DNA from: CAXQZM01 sp964228455
GTDB lineage: Bacteria; Pseudomonadota; Alphaproteobacteria; UBA7985
Length of the DNA: 46,248 bases
Assembly (NCBI GenBank): GCA_964228455.1
Contig: CAXQZM010000024.1
Span: forward strand, 1 to 46,248
Direction: 5' to 3'
Shown here: positions 1 through 6,815 of the stretch, piece after piece
How the letters are laid out: each line of letters begins with the position of its first letter
Position numbering within the stretch: position 1 is the stretch's first letter
Translations under genes and position numbers: made by a program
Notes under the pieces: generated by a model
What the model saw: the letters and a program-made list of their open reading frames with translations, nothing else
Told to the model about the DNA's origin: nothing
Database searches by the model: none

Positions 1-47
1 TTAGTAGCGAGCTTTGCATAATATGCATTGGTAACTATTGCGCTCAT
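1..47 (-). CDS. Possible partial ORF leaving the left edge
   Basis: An ATG at 47 on the minus strand opens a frame that is still open at base 1. It gives 15 complete codons starting MSAIVTNAYYAKLAT. I do not recognise the sequence, and no clear Shine-Dalgarno precedes the ATG. It would be divergent from the DUF1127 gene and would share the 48-73 region for its promoter. The visible part is too short to assign, and it may simply be a chance open frame. Confidence 0.22.
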   Translation of the reverse strand, partial: MSAIVTNAYYAKLAT

Positions 48-73
48 GGACTAAGTAGATGTCAAGAGACGGC

Positions 74-118
74 GAGGTTAAACTTCATCAACCTCCTCCC
101 AACTTCGGTGAAGACCTC
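74..118 (+). ncRNA. Cuckoo-like hairpin exposing CCUCCUCCC anti-SD motif
   Basis: Bases 83-89 (CTTCATC) pair with 107-113 (GGTGAAG, one G-U). Below a 4-base bulge (79-82), 74-78 (GAGGT) pair with 114-118 (ACCTC). This makes a 12-bp stem with a 17-base loop (90-106) that displays CCTCCTCCC at 92-100. Loop-exposed CCUCCUCCC is the hallmark of Cuckoo/CcsR RNAs in Rhodobacter and of related alphaproteobacterial trans-acting sRNAs. Several of these are linked to DUF1127 genes, as here. It could be a separate sRNA or part of the leader of the gene at 188. Pairing was done by eye without a folding energy. Confidence 0.55.
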
Positions 119-143
119 TTCCAAGGTACCTCGTCGCCCTCTT

Positions 144-160
144 CTCTCCTGAATGGAGAG
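144..160 (+). promoter_or_regulatory. Leader hairpin before the DUF1127 gene
   Basis: CTCTCC (144-149) and GGAGAG (155-160) form a perfect 6-bp stem with loop TGAAT. It ends 14 bases before the AAAGGA Shine-Dalgarno at 175-180. It has no T-run, so it does not look like a terminator. It could be the second stem-loop of the Cuckoo-like RNA, a processing signal, or a leader structure affecting translation. Confidence 0.4.
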
Positions 161-187
161 TGTACGAACTGATGAAAGGAATTGAAA

Positions 188-346
188 ATGATCAAAGCTG
201 TACGCACCGCATACACAAATTGGGCACAGAACGCAGGCTATGCGCGAGCAGCGCGCGAGCTCCACACCTTAACTGACCGTGAACTCAACGACCTGGGCAT
301 TGGCCGTGGTGAAATCTGGACAGCTGTTCGCCAAGGCTCCCGCTAA
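188..346 (+). CDS. DUF1127 small basic protein
   Basis: A 52-residue protein with the conserved DUF1127 core at about residues 20-43 (RAARELHTLTDRELNDLGIG followed by RGEI). The start is fixed by AAAGGA at 175-180, 7 bases before the ATG. DUF1127 proteins are small, often stress-regulated proteins of proteobacteria. One Rhodobacter member (CcaF1) is an RNA-binding protein affecting maturation of the adjacent CcsR RNAs. The Cuckoo-like hairpin at 74-118 immediately upstream makes an RNA-related role plausible, but that is inference. A strong terminator follows at 434-464, so the gene is probably monocistronic with its leader. Confidence 0.88.
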   Translation: MIKAVRTAYTNWAQNAGYARAARELHTLTDRELNDLGIGRGEIWTAVRQGSR

Positions 347-433
347 AATAGAGTGAAGCTCCAAAAGATTTTGGTGTTAAAATAATCTGCGGCAGAAGCA
401 TCGCGGTCCAAAGTCCTTCATTCCCATTCCTTT

Positions 434-464
434 AACCCGCCTCGACTTATAGGCGGGTTTTTTA
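434..464 (+). terminator. Rho-independent terminator of DUF1127 gene
   Basis: AACCCGCC (434-441) pairs perfectly with GGCGGGTT (452-459) across a 10-base loop and is followed by a T-run. It lies 87 bases after the DUF1127 stop. On the opposite strand no T-run follows, so it does not obviously serve cobT. Confidence 0.85.
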
Positions 465-505
465 TTGCTCCTAATTATTGCAAGCAGCAAGCAGTCTCAG
501 TCGAC

Positions 506-2368
506 TTAATTTTTACGCGTCATTCTCAGTTTTTTATCCTGAAACATATCGGCGAGCTGATCCATTATTGCACCGCCAAGCTGCTCGGGATCAACCAACG
601 TTACTGCTTGTTTGTAATAACGAGTAACATCATGGCCAATGCCTATTGCCAGGATCTCAACATCAGGCCTAGCCTCTAAATGCCCGATTACCTTACGCAA
701 GTGCTTCTCAAGATATCCCCCCGAGTTAGCCGATTGGGTAGAATCATCAACAGGCGCTCCGTCAGAGATAACCATCATGATTCGCCGCTGCTCAGGCCTC
801 ACTTTCAACCGGTCAAAAGCCCATAGCAAAGCCTCTCCATCAATGTTTTCTTTCAATATTCCCTCTTTAAGCATTAACCCCAAATTTTTTCGCGCTCGAC
901 GCCAAGGAGCATCTGCCGATTTATAAATAATATGACGCAAGTCATTTAAACGACCAGGCTGCGGAGGCTTAGCTTCCGATAGCCACTGCTCTTTTGCCTT
1001 ACCGCCCTTCCAGTTTTTGGTAGTGAAGCCTAGAATTTCTACCTTTACTCCGCAGCGCTCCAAAGTACGGGAAAGCACATCCGCACAAACTGCAGCGGTC
1101 TCTATGGGACGGCCTCGCATGGAGCCAGAGTTATCAATAAGTAGCGTGACTACGGTATCGCGAAATTCTGTATCTTGCTCCCACTTGAAAGCAAGTGGCG
1201 CCATTGGGTTCAATATAACTCGGTCAAGACGTGCAGTATCCAACAATCCTTCTTCTAAATTGAAGTCCCATGCTCGCTGCTGCTGAGCCATCAAACGGCG
1301 CTGCAAACGATTCGCTAGTTTTGATACTACGGACTGTATGTGCTGAACTCGCTGGTCTAAGCGCAGCCGATTTTGCGCTAGCTCGTCTGGGTCACATAAT
1401 TCCTCAGCCGCAACAACCTCATCAAACTTATTAGTGTAAACCTCGTATTCTTCATCATCAAAATCTTCCCATTCTGGGCGATAAGAGGGCGGCATCGGTG
1501 CCTCAGCTCCATCCACATCTTGATCTGAATCGTCTTGCTCATCAAAATCCTGAGCCATTTCGGTTGAATCTGGATCTATATCGCCATCTTCTGTTGCAGC
1601 ATCCTCAGCTGGCGAGTCTTCAGTTTGCTCAGGCGTGTTCTGGTCATCGTCAAGATCGTTTTGCTGCTGCTCGTCTTCTTGATCACCACCATCCTCGTCA
1701 TCTAAATCCGAAGCTTCCTCGCTGACCGTGTCATCTAAATCAAAATCTAATGATTTTAGTAGTTTTTTAGTGGCCCAACTGAAACTATCTTGGCGATCAA
1801 TGTTACCTCTGAGAGCTCTCAGGGCCTCATAAGTTTCAGATGATAGATTTTCGTGCCACAAATCCACAGCACGTTGGGCAACATCTGGGATACGCTCCCC
1901 AGTAATAATCTCGCGCGCCAGATAGCGGATAACCTCTGCAAGTGGGGCTTCGTGATGAGTTTGCACTAGGTCTAACCGCTGCGCCTTCGCCCTCTCAATG
2001 TCAGCACGAGATAAGTTAGCACGCATACCTTGCATTCCACGCGTACCATGGGCCTCGTATCGTACTTGCTCTAACGCATCAAAAATCTGCCGAGCTGTTA
2101 GGTCGACAGGAGCCGCAGCATTGTGCGCCTCCACATCGTGGTGTGCCATTTTCAAAGCAGCTTGGTCACACTCTCCTCGAGTCAAATTTTTCTCATCTTT
2201 TGCCATGTCAGCAGACGGAGAGGAGATGTACACCTCATTGCCAATCCGGCCACGAGCATTTGCGGCGTAAACGGCCTCAACTTCTTGCTCACCCGTTACC
2301 GCTCTCAACGTTGCACCTTGTGCTCGTCGAAAGCCATCTAAGGCAGTTTTTGGTTTAGAAACACTCAT
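506..2368 (-). CDS. cobT: Cobaltochelatase subunit CobT
   Basis: With CobS and CobN this protein forms the aerobic cobaltochelatase that inserts Co2+ into hydrogenobyrinic acid a,c-diamide during cobalamin synthesis; it is cytoplasmic. The 620 residues show an N-terminal CobT domain, a very acidic Asp/Glu-rich linker at about 210-290, and a C-terminal von Willebrand A domain with an intact MIDAS motif DNSGS at 412-416 and ISDGAP near 534-539. Size and architecture match alphaproteobacterial CobT. The start lies 8 bases after the cobS stop with no clear Shine-Dalgarno, which suggests translational coupling. No cobN or other cobalamin gene is visible here. Confidence 0.95.
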   Translation of the reverse strand: MSVSKPKTALDGFRRAQGATLRAVTGEQEVEAVYAANARGRIGNEVYISSPSADMAKDEKNLTRGECDQAALKMAHHDVEAHNAAAPVDLTARQIFDALEQVRYEAHGTRGMQGMRANLSRADIERAKAQRLDLVQTHHEAPLAEVIRYLAREIITGERIPDVAQRAVDLWHENLSSETYEALRALRGNIDRQDSFSWATKKLLKSLDFDLDDTVSEEASDLDDEDGGDQEDEQQQNDLDDDQNTPEQTEDSPAEDAATEDGDIDPDSTEMAQDFDEQDDSDQDVDGAEAPMPPSYRPEWEDFDDEEYEVYTNKFDEVVAAEELCDPDELAQNRLRLDQRVQHIQSVVSKLANRLQRRLMAQQQRAWDFNLEEGLLDTARLDRVILNPMAPLAFKWEQDTEFRDTVVTLLIDNSGSMRGRPIETAAVCADVLSRTLERCGVKVEILGFTTKNWKGGKAKEQWLSEAKPPQPGRLNDLRHIIYKSADAPWRRARKNLGLMLKEGILKENIDGEALLWAFDRLKVRPEQRRIMMVISDGAPVDDSTQSANSGGYLEKHLRKVIGHLEARPDVEILAIGIGHDVTRYYKQAVTLVDPEQLGGAIMDQLADMFQDKKLRMTRKN

Positions 2369-2376
2369 TCGGAGGC

Positions 2377-3366
2377 TTAAACCCCAGCAATAGAACCTAA
2401 ACTGCCAACGTCTTCACCGAAGGCTCGCTGATAAAATTCAGCTACAATTGGCCTCTCTGTCTCATCGCACTTGTTTAGAAATGTAACTTTGAAAGCTCGA
2501 GCCATATCGCCGCCAAATATTACAGCGTTGTCAGCCCATGAAATGACAGTTCTTGGTGACATAAGCGTCGAAACATCTCCATTCACAAATCCCTTTCGGG
2601 TGAGATCCGCCACGGCAACCATTGCCGCCACCTGTTCTTTGCCATTTGGAGATTGGTAGTAAGGCACTTTCGCCAAAACGATGTCCTCTTCCATCTCGCG
2701 TGAGAGATAATTCAATGTGGTTACCATTGACCATCGGTCCATCTGCCCCTGATTTATTTGCTGGGTTCCGTGATAAAGGCCTGTGGTATCGCCGAGACCC
2801 ACTGTGTTGGAGGTAGCGAACAATCTAAAGCTATCATGAGGGCGAATTACCTTAGATTGATCGAGCAAAGTTAATTTACCATCTACCTCTAAAACACGTT
2901 GAATAACGAACATAACGTCTGGTCGACCAGCATCATACTCATCAAAAACTAACGCAACTGGGCGCTGAAGAGCCCACGGGAGCAGACCTTCTCTGAATTC
3001 AGTTACCTGCTTCCCATCTTTTAGAACAATGGCGTCCTTACCTATCAGGTCTATACGGGAAACATGAGAATCAAGATTTATGCGCACGCAAGGCCAATTA
3101 AGCCTAGCAGCCACCTGTTCGATATGCGTAGACTTCCCTGTTCCATGGTATCCTTGGATCATTACGCGACGATTAAACGCAAATCCTGCCAAAATTGCAT
3201 AGGTGGTATCAAAGTCAAACTTGTAGGAACTGTCCAAATCGGGACTATAGTCCGAGGCCTTTGAAAATGACGGAACTCTCATATCTCCAAAATTATGGCC
3301 AAAAACCTCAGAGGCAGACACCTCATCATCTGGGCGAAGATCAACGGGCAGATCAAAGCTGGACAT
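2377..3366 (-). CDS. cobS: Cobaltochelatase subunit CobS, AAA+ ATPase
   Basis: A 329-residue MoxR-type AAA+ ATPase that powers the CobNST cobalt chelatase. Walker A GYHGTGKST is at residues 72-80 and Walker B (ALVFDEYDAG) at 138-147. The N-terminus carries the short segment typical of CobS before the ATPase domain. It sits directly upstream of cobT. No Shine-Dalgarno precedes the ATG; a T-run and TATAGT (3372-3377) lie right upstream, so a leaderless transcript is possible. The 93-base gap to gapR is the largest in the leftward block and may hold an internal promoter. Confidence 0.95.
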   Translation of the reverse strand: MSSFDLPVDLRPDDEVSASEVFGHNFGDMRVPSFSKASDYSPDLDSSYKFDFDTTYAILAGFAFNRRVMIQGYHGTGKSTHIEQVAARLNWPCVRINLDSHVSRIDLIGKDAIVLKDGKQVTEFREGLLPWALQRPVALVFDEYDAGRPDVMFVIQRVLEVDGKLTLLDQSKVIRPHDSFRLFATSNTVGLGDTTGLYHGTQQINQGQMDRWSMVTTLNYLSREMEEDIVLAKVPYYQSPNGKEQVAAMVAVADLTRKGFVNGDVSTLMSPRTVISWADNAVIFGGDMARAFKVTFLNKCDETERPIVAEFYQRAFGEDVGSLGSIAGV

Positions 3367-3459
3367 AAAAAACTATACTTTCATGAAATTGGCCACTCGA
3401 CCGGCCGTGTAGGTCGTGAGATGTAGGTCGGCATGAACCGTTAGACAAGCACTGGCCAA

Positions 3460-3723
3460 TTACTGCCCCAAGGCCGCCAAATAGGTATCCAACAGCGCCT
3501 CTGTTTCTGCAATATCTGCAGGATCTTGTTTTCGAATTGAAACAACTTTACGCATAATTTTTGGATCGTAGCCTTTTGCTTTCGCTTCTGCATAAATCTC
3601 GCGAATATCTGCCATAATATTATGCTTCTCTTCTTCCATCCGCTCAATGCGGTCAACTAGCTGAGCCAGATGTGGATCCGTGACGTTAGCAGAGGCTTCT
3701 GGTGTGGAGTTAATTTGGTTCAT
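3460..3723 (-). CDS. gapR: GapR family (DUF2312) nucleoid-associated protein
   Basis: An 87-residue protein whose DUF2312 core covers about residues 18-87. It has the helical heptad region LVDRIERMEEEKHNI and the basic stretch EAKAKGYDPKIMRKVVSIRK. GapR in Caulobacter is an essential alphaproteobacterial nucleoid protein that clamps overtwisted DNA and stimulates topoisomerases. Length and residues agree with the family. It starts one base after the DUF1244 stop, so the two are almost certainly co-transcribed. Confidence 0.9.
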   Translation of the reverse strand: MNQINSTPEASANVTDPHLAQLVDRIERMEEEKHNIMADIREIYAEAKAKGYDPKIMRKVVSIRKQDPADIAETEALLDTYLAALGQ

Positions 3724-3724
3724 G

Positions 3725-4003
3725 TCAGTGATTTTCTTTAAATTTCTTTAGTTGTTCTGGTGCAGCCGAGGTTTGATGCATAACTTTCCACTGCTCATAG
3801 GGCATCCCATAAACGTGCTCTCGGGCCTCCTCGTATGTGAGGGAGCCAGTATGATCTGCTGATACTAAGTACTTAGACAAACAATTTCGGCAAAACCCCG
3901 AAAGATTCATCAAATCTATATTTTGCACATCCTCGCGCCCTTGAAGGTGAGTGACAAGCGATCGGAAAGCGGCTGCCTGCATAGCTTCGGTAATTTTAGT
4001 CAT
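3725..4003 (-). CDS. DUF1244 family protein
   Basis: A 92-residue protein of the DUF1244 family. It is recognised by the conserved block around residues 27-44 (NIDLMNLSGFCRNCLSKY) and the later YEEAREHVYGMPYEQWK segment. Two cysteines (FCRNC) sit in the conserved core. The function is unknown. Its ATG overlaps the stop of the upstream amidohydrolase homologue in an ATGA junction, and gapR follows after one base. In Rhodobacterales this gene commonly neighbours an N-formylglutamate amidohydrolase homologue (recalled). Confidence 0.85.
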   Translation of the reverse strand: MTKITEAMQAAAFRSLVTHLQGREDVQNIDLMNLSGFCRNCLSKYLVSADHTGSLTYEEAREHVYGMPYEQWKVMHQTSAAPEQLKKFKENH

Positions 4004-4776
4004 AGTTTTTCCATAAGGTCAGTTAACGCATCTGCCAAATGATCAACCCACAACTCACAGCCCTTTTCTGTGGAAAGAAGGTCTTGCCGTATCTCTAGCG
4101 CACAATGCAGCCAACCTCTCGAATAACCGTGAGAATATAGGGAAAAACCCGTACTACCCCGAGCATCATAAGGTTGATTAAGTGCGGTGTTAAAACCTTT
4201 TTGCTTAAACCAATGCTCCAAATTTTCAGCGAGTCGTATATCATCGTTATGAAGAAAAGTGATTTCCCACGGCCGTTCATCTGGGACGCTTTTCAGGCGA
4301 TCCGTCATCGAATGAAGAGAGAGATAAATTGGTGACCCGCCGAGCTCCCTCTCATCAAAACTAGAAATAACATCACAAGCACTCGTCAACGCAGCATGGT
4401 AACGTACATGAAATATTTGATGGCGCGCAGCGACTTCGGCATAAGTAATATCTTGATTGCCAATGACCCTAACATCGTCTGACACTAACGGTATTGCTGT
4501 AGGGTCACTGGGATGGCGATTCGGGTCCAAAACTAAACGAGAGTAAGTTGAGTGCACCAATGAACACCCTAGACGCTCGCGTAGTAGCATCGGTACGACA
4601 TCCATCCCAATATCGTACCAAACGTGCCGCCTTTGATCAGCAGCACTAACACCAAGATCTCCCAATGCCGCTGGAGTTCGCCGTCCGGCGTGCTCCGCGC
4701 TCAGGATTAGTCGATGCTTTGCCAGATAAGTTTTTACTGGTGGTGGATCATTTGGCCCTAGCTGTGTGAAGGTCAT
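4000..4776 (-). CDS. N-formylglutamate amidohydrolase family protein
   Basis: A 258-residue member of the FGase family (PF05013). Conserved elements are SAEHAG at 26-31, YDIG around 54-57, RLVLDPNRHP at 80-89 and LHSMTD around 154-159. These contain the His, Asp and Arg residues expected for a metal-dependent amidohydrolase. Classical members cleave N-formylglutamate in histidine degradation. No hut gene is nearby, so the substrate here is uncertain. The gene overlaps pgi upstream and DUF1244 downstream by 4 bases each, implying tight coupling. Confidence 0.82.
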   Translation of the reverse strand: MTFTQLGPNDPPPVKTYLAKHRLILSAEHAGRRTPAALGDLGVSAADQRRHVWYDIGMDVVPMLLRERLGCSLVHSTYSRLVLDPNRHPSDPTAIPLVSDDVRVIGNQDITYAEVAARHQIFHVRYHAALTSACDVISSFDERELGGSPIYLSLHSMTDRLKSVPDERPWEITFLHNDDIRLAENLEHWFKQKGFNTALNQPYDARGSTGFSLYSHGYSRGWLHCALEIRQDLLSTEKGCELWVDHLADALTDLMEKL

Positions 4777-6041
4777 TCTTGCCCTGCAAGCACTTGTCTA
4801 GTTCTTATCTTTATGTCCTCAACTGCGGGTTGATTGAAGGCATCAATATTCCAAAGATGAGCGGCTAGAATAGTCTCGAGTACGAAGTGCATCATAAGCA
4901 CTCCCATGGTATACGCTGAGACCTCATCAACTTTAATTTCTCGAACAGGATGGCCCTTGGCTGCTAAAGTATCAGCACTTGCTCGACACTCTGCAACCAA
5001 AAGATCGCCAAGCGACTGTCCTTTAAGGTAGGATAGCTTATCATCCAAAAGATCAGGGTTTAGCGCAGGTAAGATAGAGCTCTGCGCAACTTCGATAAAT
5101 GTGAACAGCTTATCTGCAGGCCCATCTAAGTAAAGCTGCAGTTGGCTATGCTGGTCAATTGTTCCCATGGCTCGAATAGGGGTTGTGCCTAACCCTTCTT
5201 TGCCAACACTCTCAGCCCATAGCTGTCGATACCACAGACCAAAGTCTGCCAACTGATCGGCGTAAGGCAGCAAAACCGTTTGGCTTCGACCTGCTTTAAC
5301 ATGAGCTGCTGCAAGCGCTGCACCTTGAGCAGCAGTCACATCTTCAGGCTTTGCACCATTGATAACCGGACCAAGCACTGACCAAGCTCCCTCTCGAACT
5401 TGGATTGGATCAATTCCCGCAACCATTGCCGGGATTAGGCCAACAATAGAGAATACGGAGAAACGTCCTCCAACAAGAGGATCATGTGAGAAGGCTTGCA
5501 AACCAAACCTCTCCGCTAAGCTTGTTAGGGGAGATGCCTTAGGCTCTGTGAGAACAGCCACGTGCGTGCGCAGATCACAGCCTGCTAGTAGAAGCCAATC
5601 CATCAAAAGCACCGTTTGGCTCATTGTTTCAGCTGTTGTCCCAGACTTAGAAACAGAGAAGATGAAGGTTCTAGAAGGCGTAAAACTCTCCATAAGCGCC
5701 TTAAAGGTAGATGGGTCTACATTATCAAAGAAGTGGCACCGAATGCCTGAAGTCGCCTGATTAAGGCCCTTATGATTTAAGGAGAAGAGGGTTTTGGCAC
5801 CGAGGTTTGAACCGCCGGTTCCGAGAACGATGAAGTCATCAAAATCGCGACCTACCTTAACGGCAAACTCCTCAACTTTCTTCAGATCATCTCGCTCTTC
5901 CGGCAAACGAAGCAGGGGCAAACTGCCCTCATCATACCATTTCTTTATCTTCAATAAACCTTCTGAGCATTGGTCTAACGCACTCTGGTAATTGAACAAA
6001 GTTTTAGGATCGCTAAGCGCTCTAGTAGCTGAATAAATCAT
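4773..6041 (-). CDS. pgi: Glucose-6-phosphate isomerase
   Basis: Interconverts glucose-6-phosphate and fructose-6-phosphate. The 422-residue protein shows GTGGSNLG at 74-81, SKSGTT at 131-136, GGRFSV at 191-196, the ESVGK motif with catalytic Glu277, and DQHSQ with His298. It belongs to the short (about 420-450 residue) PGI group rather than the about 550-residue E. coli type. It starts 27 bases after the small lipoprotein gene and ends overlapping the amidohydrolase start by 4 bases. Key residues are intact. Confidence 0.93.
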   Translation of the reverse strand: MIYSATRALSDPKTLFNYQSALDQCSEGLLKIKKWYDEGSLPLLRLPEERDDLKKVEEFAVKVGRDFDDFIVLGTGGSNLGAKTLFSLNHKGLNQATSGIRCHFFDNVDPSTFKALMESFTPSRTFIFSVSKSGTTAETMSQTVLLMDWLLLAGCDLRTHVAVLTEPKASPLTSLAERFGLQAFSHDPLVGGRFSVFSIVGLIPAMVAGIDPIQVREGAWSVLGPVINGAKPEDVTAAQGAALAAAHVKAGRSQTVLLPYADQLADFGLWYRQLWAESVGKEGLGTTPIRAMGTIDQHSQLQLYLDGPADKLFTFIEVAQSSILPALNPDLLDDKLSYLKGQSLGDLLVAECRASADTLAAKGHPVREIKVDEVSAYTMGVLMMHFVLETILAAHLWNIDAFNQPAVEDIKIRTRQVLAGQE

Positions 6042-6068
6042 TTTATATCCATTTAAAAAAAAAGTTGA

Positions 6069-6215
6069 TCACGATTGTGGAATAGGTAACTCGTCAGTTG
6101 GTGCAGGCTGCCAAGCTGGGTAGGATTGAACCTTTGTTTCGTCGGGCGTTGGTCGTCGCCCGTCACCACAACTAACAAGAATAATTGCAGCAGTAATCGT
6201 AAGAATAAATCGCAT
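6069..6215 (-). CDS. Small lipoprotein, possibly minimal BamF/DUF3035-like
   Basis: A 48-residue ORF lying 24 bases downstream of lspA. Residues 1-15 form a signal peptide ending in the lipobox LVSC (Cys16), followed by a proline-rich tail with TPDETKVQ and ELPIPQ. GAGAAA lies about 6 bases before the ATG. In Rhodobacterales a DUF3035 (BamF-type) outer-membrane assembly lipoprotein is often found just after lspA, and its core contains a PDEF...LPxP pattern. The tail here loosely resembles that core in a much shorter protein. The lipoprotein call is firm; the BamF relation is inference. Confidence 0.72.
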   Translation of the reverse strand: MRFILTITAAIILVSCGDGRRPTPDETKVQSYPAWQPAPTDELPIPQS

Positions 6216-6239
6216 CACATTTCTCAAGCAAATTTTAGC

Positions 6240-6815
6240 TTAAGACACAACAGTTTGAGCCTGGCGGCGGGGTTTCAATACTAACTGCTCCACAAATAGC
6301 CAAACAACACCAAAGGTAATGGCCGCGTCCGCCACATTGAAAATGAACGGCACCCAATTATTCAACTTAAGCGCTAAAAAGTCTACCACTGCCCCGTGAA
6401 CAAGTCGGTCAGCGAAATTGCCTAGCGCGCCCCCAAGGACAAGCCCCACACCGATCGCGTTATTTCGGCCACCTTCTGAGCGAAGCCACAATACCAGAGC
6501 AGCCATTATTGATATGAGCAATGTATACTCAAACCATACCGGACCAGGAAGGGGTATTGAAAGCGCTGCATTTCGATTAAGGTAAAAATCAAACTCAATA
6601 ATGGGTAATATTGAGGGCACACGCTCGATCGCAAACACCTGGATGTCGCCTAACCGAATGCCAGATAGTTCTCTGCATGAAGCAATTTCGAATGCTTCGG
6701 TAAAGACACACAATTGTGCAATTGCAATCGCCTTTGTTATTTGGTCTGTTAGCAACACACCGGCAAGAATCGGCAGGACGACCAAAAAAAGATTGGGAAC
6801 GCGGAACTCGGTCAT
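6240..6815 (-). CDS. lspA: Lipoprotein signal peptidase (signal peptidase II)
   Basis: An inner-membrane aspartyl protease that cleaves prolipoprotein signal peptides after Lgt action. The 191 residues include LTDQITK in the first membrane helix, NRNAALS near 80-86, GNFADR with catalytic Asp136, and FNVAD with catalytic Asp163. It is about 25-30 residues longer than typical LspA because of an extra segment at about 32-70 between helix 1 and the NRNAALS motif. That segment contains Cys36 and Cys47. The start overlaps the ileS stop by 4 bases, and the ileS-lspA order is widely conserved. Confidence 0.94.
   Translation of the reverse strand: MTEFRVPNLFLVVLPILAGVLLTDQITKAIAIAQLCVFTEAFEIASCRELSGIRLGDIQVFAIERVPSILPIIEFDFYLNRNAALSIPLPGPVWFEYTLLISIMAALVLWLRSEGGRNNAIGVGLVLGGALGNFADRLVHGAVVDFLALKLNNWVPFIFNVADAAITFGVVWLFVEQLVLKPRRQAQTVVS

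Noticed and set aside
62..265. 67-codon minus-strand frame at the left end
   Set aside because: It is antisense to the leader hairpins and the DUF1127 gene and has no family features. The + strand ORF has a Shine-Dalgarno, conserved sequence and terminator.
1135..1740. Repetitive-looking stretch rich in GAT/TCA codons
   Set aside because: It encodes the acidic Asp/Glu-rich linker normal for CobT, not a DNA repeat or insertion.
3408..3434. GTAGGTCG repeated twice between gapR and cobS
   Set aside because: Two short copies only, with no symmetry or link to a known regulator; it may be chance.
5359..5760. 133-codon + strand frame inside pgi
   Set aside because: It is antisense to well-conserved pgi motifs; its composition is a shadow of that gene.
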